NCBI GenBank assembly: GCA_964424805.1
Contig: CAYRKH010000002.1
Coordinates: 69,709-133,708, forward strand
Length of the DNA stretch: 64,000 bases
Origin: IDS-8 sp964424805
GTDB lineage: Bacteria > Pseudomonadota > Gammaproteobacteria > Steroidobacterales > Woeseiaceae
Direction of reading: 5' to 3'
Shown here: positions 63,142 through 64,000 of the stretch, one piece after another
Numbering within the stretch: position 1 is the stretch's first letter
Layout of the letters: the number at the start of each line of letters is the position of its first letter
Translations under genes and position numbers: made by a program
Notes under the pieces: model-generated
What the model saw: only the letters and a program-made list of their open reading frames with translations
What the model was told of the DNA's origin: nothing
The model's database searches: none

Positions 63142-64000
63142 ATGCAGTGCCGGGCGATAGCCGTTGCGTGGGCGCTCGTCGTCCTGGCGGTGCCTCGCCT
63201 GGCAGCTGCCGAGGTAATCGTCGTGCATGCCGGGACGTTGCTGGCCGTTCCCGGAGAGGAGCCGGCTACCCGAATGTCCGTTGTTATCGTGGATGACAGG
63301 ATCGAGGAGGTAATCGAAGGGTTTATCGAGCGGCCGGACGCAACAATCGTTGACCTTAGCCACGCCTTTGTCATGCCGGGCATGATCGAGATGCATGCGC
63401 ACCTGCAGGTGGGGGTGAACTCCAACTACAAGATGGAAGTCGTGACCCTGGAAGACGCCTTCCTTGCAGTACGCGCGTATGCGTCCGCCAGGAAGACGCT
63501 GGAGGCCGGGTTCACGACCATGCGTGACATGGGTAGCGCGCCCACGGTCGTCGCTGGAGTGCGCGACGCGATCGACCGGGGAATTGTCATCGGACCCAGC
63601 ATCATTTCAGCGGGGCCTCAGCTTGTCGCCAAGGGGAGCGGGACCGTGCAAGGCTACCGTTCGGAGCTCATGAAGCTGGATAGCGCCACGATGCGCAATC
63701 GAACGCGACCGTGCAGCGGCGCGGACGACTGTCGGCGCGCGGTGCGGGAGATCGTTCAGCAGGGGGCCGACGTGGTGAAGATTGTTGCCACCGGTGCGCT
63801 GTTCTCCGAGTCCGGGACGGGACTTGGCATGCAGATGACGGATGAAGAGCTAAAGGCCGCCGTCGACGCTGCCCATGCGTTGGGTCGACGAGTCGGCGTG
63901 CATGCCCACGGCCGCGACGGTGTCAACGCTGCCCTCCGGGCGGGTGCGGATACGATCGAGCACGGGACGTTTGGCGACGAGTCGTCGATGAAGCTCTATC
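63142..64000 (+). CDS. Exported amidohydrolase, second paralogue (cut by window edge)
   Basis: An open frame starting at the ATG at 63142 runs out of the window after about 286 residues without a stop. It has a signal-like N-terminus (AIAVAWALVVLAVPRLAAAE), EMHAHLQVGV metal motif, lysine in ADVVKIVATGALFSE, and VHAHGRDGVNAALRAG plus TIEHGTF. The insert CSGADDCRRAVR is shared with the paralogue at 57879. An earlier TTG start at 63118 is possible. It is a likely partner of the upstream TonB receptor. Confidence 0.88.
   Translation, partial: MQCRAIAVAWALVVLAVPRLAAAEVIVVHAGTLLAVPGEEPATRMSVVIVDDRIEEVIEGFIERPDATIVDLSHAFVMPGMIEMHAHLQVGVNSNYKMEVVTLEDAFLAVRAYASARKTLEAGFTTMRDMGSAPTVVAGVRDAIDRGIVIGPSIISAGPQLVAKGSGTVQGYRSELMKLDSATMRNRTRPCSGADDCRRAVREIVQQGADVVKIVATGALFSESGTGLGMQMTDEELKAAVDAAHALGRRVGVHAHGRDGVNAALRAGADTIEHGTFGDESSMKLY

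Noticed and set aside
1..64000. Possible tRNA genes, CRISPR arrays, insertion sequences or phage genes
   Set aside because: No cloverleaf-like sequence, regularly spaced repeat, transposase or integrase motif was found by reading; a dedicated search could still reveal small features.

Overview
The window is GC-rich and densely coded, on both strands. It carries four TonB-dependent outer-membrane receptors, exported hydrolases, an MHS-type and an ACS-type MFS transporter, and LysR, MarR and AraC regulators. This suggests a Gram-negative proteobacterium, most likely an uncultured, metabolically versatile gammaproteobacterium. That placement is inferred from gene content only. Two cofactor systems are unusual for such a host. 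All core genes for coenzyme F420 biosynthesis are present (fused cofG/cofH, cofC, cofD, cofE). So is a complete bacillithiol-type gene set (bshC-bshA-bshB).

Layout. (1) 1-8555, minus strand: a molybdenum hydroxylase of the CoxM-CoxS-CoxG-CoxL type, followed by cofC, the fused FO synthase, and the start of a pyruvate-carboxylase-like biotin carboxylase that runs off the left edge. (2) 8768-17969, plus strand, divergent from (1): two ketopantoate-reductase-like proteins, a creatinase-fold protein, an LLM (F420-type) oxidoreductase, an FAH-family protein, an M20 hydrolase, a cyclase-family metal hydrolase, a LeuA/NifV-like lyase/synthase and an F420:NADPH oxidoreductase. Together (1) and (2) look like one catabolic locus that makes and recycles its own F420, for an unknown and probably nitrogen-containing substrate. 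(3) 18088-19818: an exported DUF885 protein. (4) 19935-31838: a MarR-associated island with an MHS transporter, a kynureninase-like PLP enzyme, a SRPBCC protein, MarR, a frameshifted TonB receptor with an amidase, and a second TonB receptor with a YtcJ-like amidohydrolase. Two promoters in it are nearly the same. (5) 32239-34122: a DapA-like aldolase and a LysR regulator. (6) 34272-37971: the bsh operon and a convergent DinB-family protein. (7) 37996-44031: an ACS-type MFS, amidohydrolase, alpha/beta hydrolase, putative lipoprotein and a divergent Nramp-like transporter. (8) 44032-52787: a three-gene amine/opine-oxidase-like set, an exported M24-like protein, a TonB receptor with an esterase, and an NTF2-like protein. 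(9) 52824-56176: araC, cofD and cofE, and a MarR-like gene. (10) 56349-64000: an NCS1 permease, amidohydrolase, YeiH-type transporter, a fourth TonB receptor, and a second amidohydrolase cut by the right edge.

Three patterns connect these regions. First, every TonB receptor is directly followed by a gene for a hydrolase, and all four hydrolases have an N-terminal export-signal-like segment. Second, a 17-bp palindrome, RTTGC-N7-GCAAY, lies upstream of genes across about 30 kb, including the LysR gene itself. It fits a LysR-type T-N11-A box, so a dispersed LysR regulon is proposed. Third, F420 genes occur at both ends of the window (cofGH/cofC on the left, cofD/cofE on the right), and the only obvious F420-using enzymes lie in region (2).

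Functions come from reading motifs in translated sequence. No database search was possible. No tRNA, rRNA, CRISPR array or insertion sequence was recognised.
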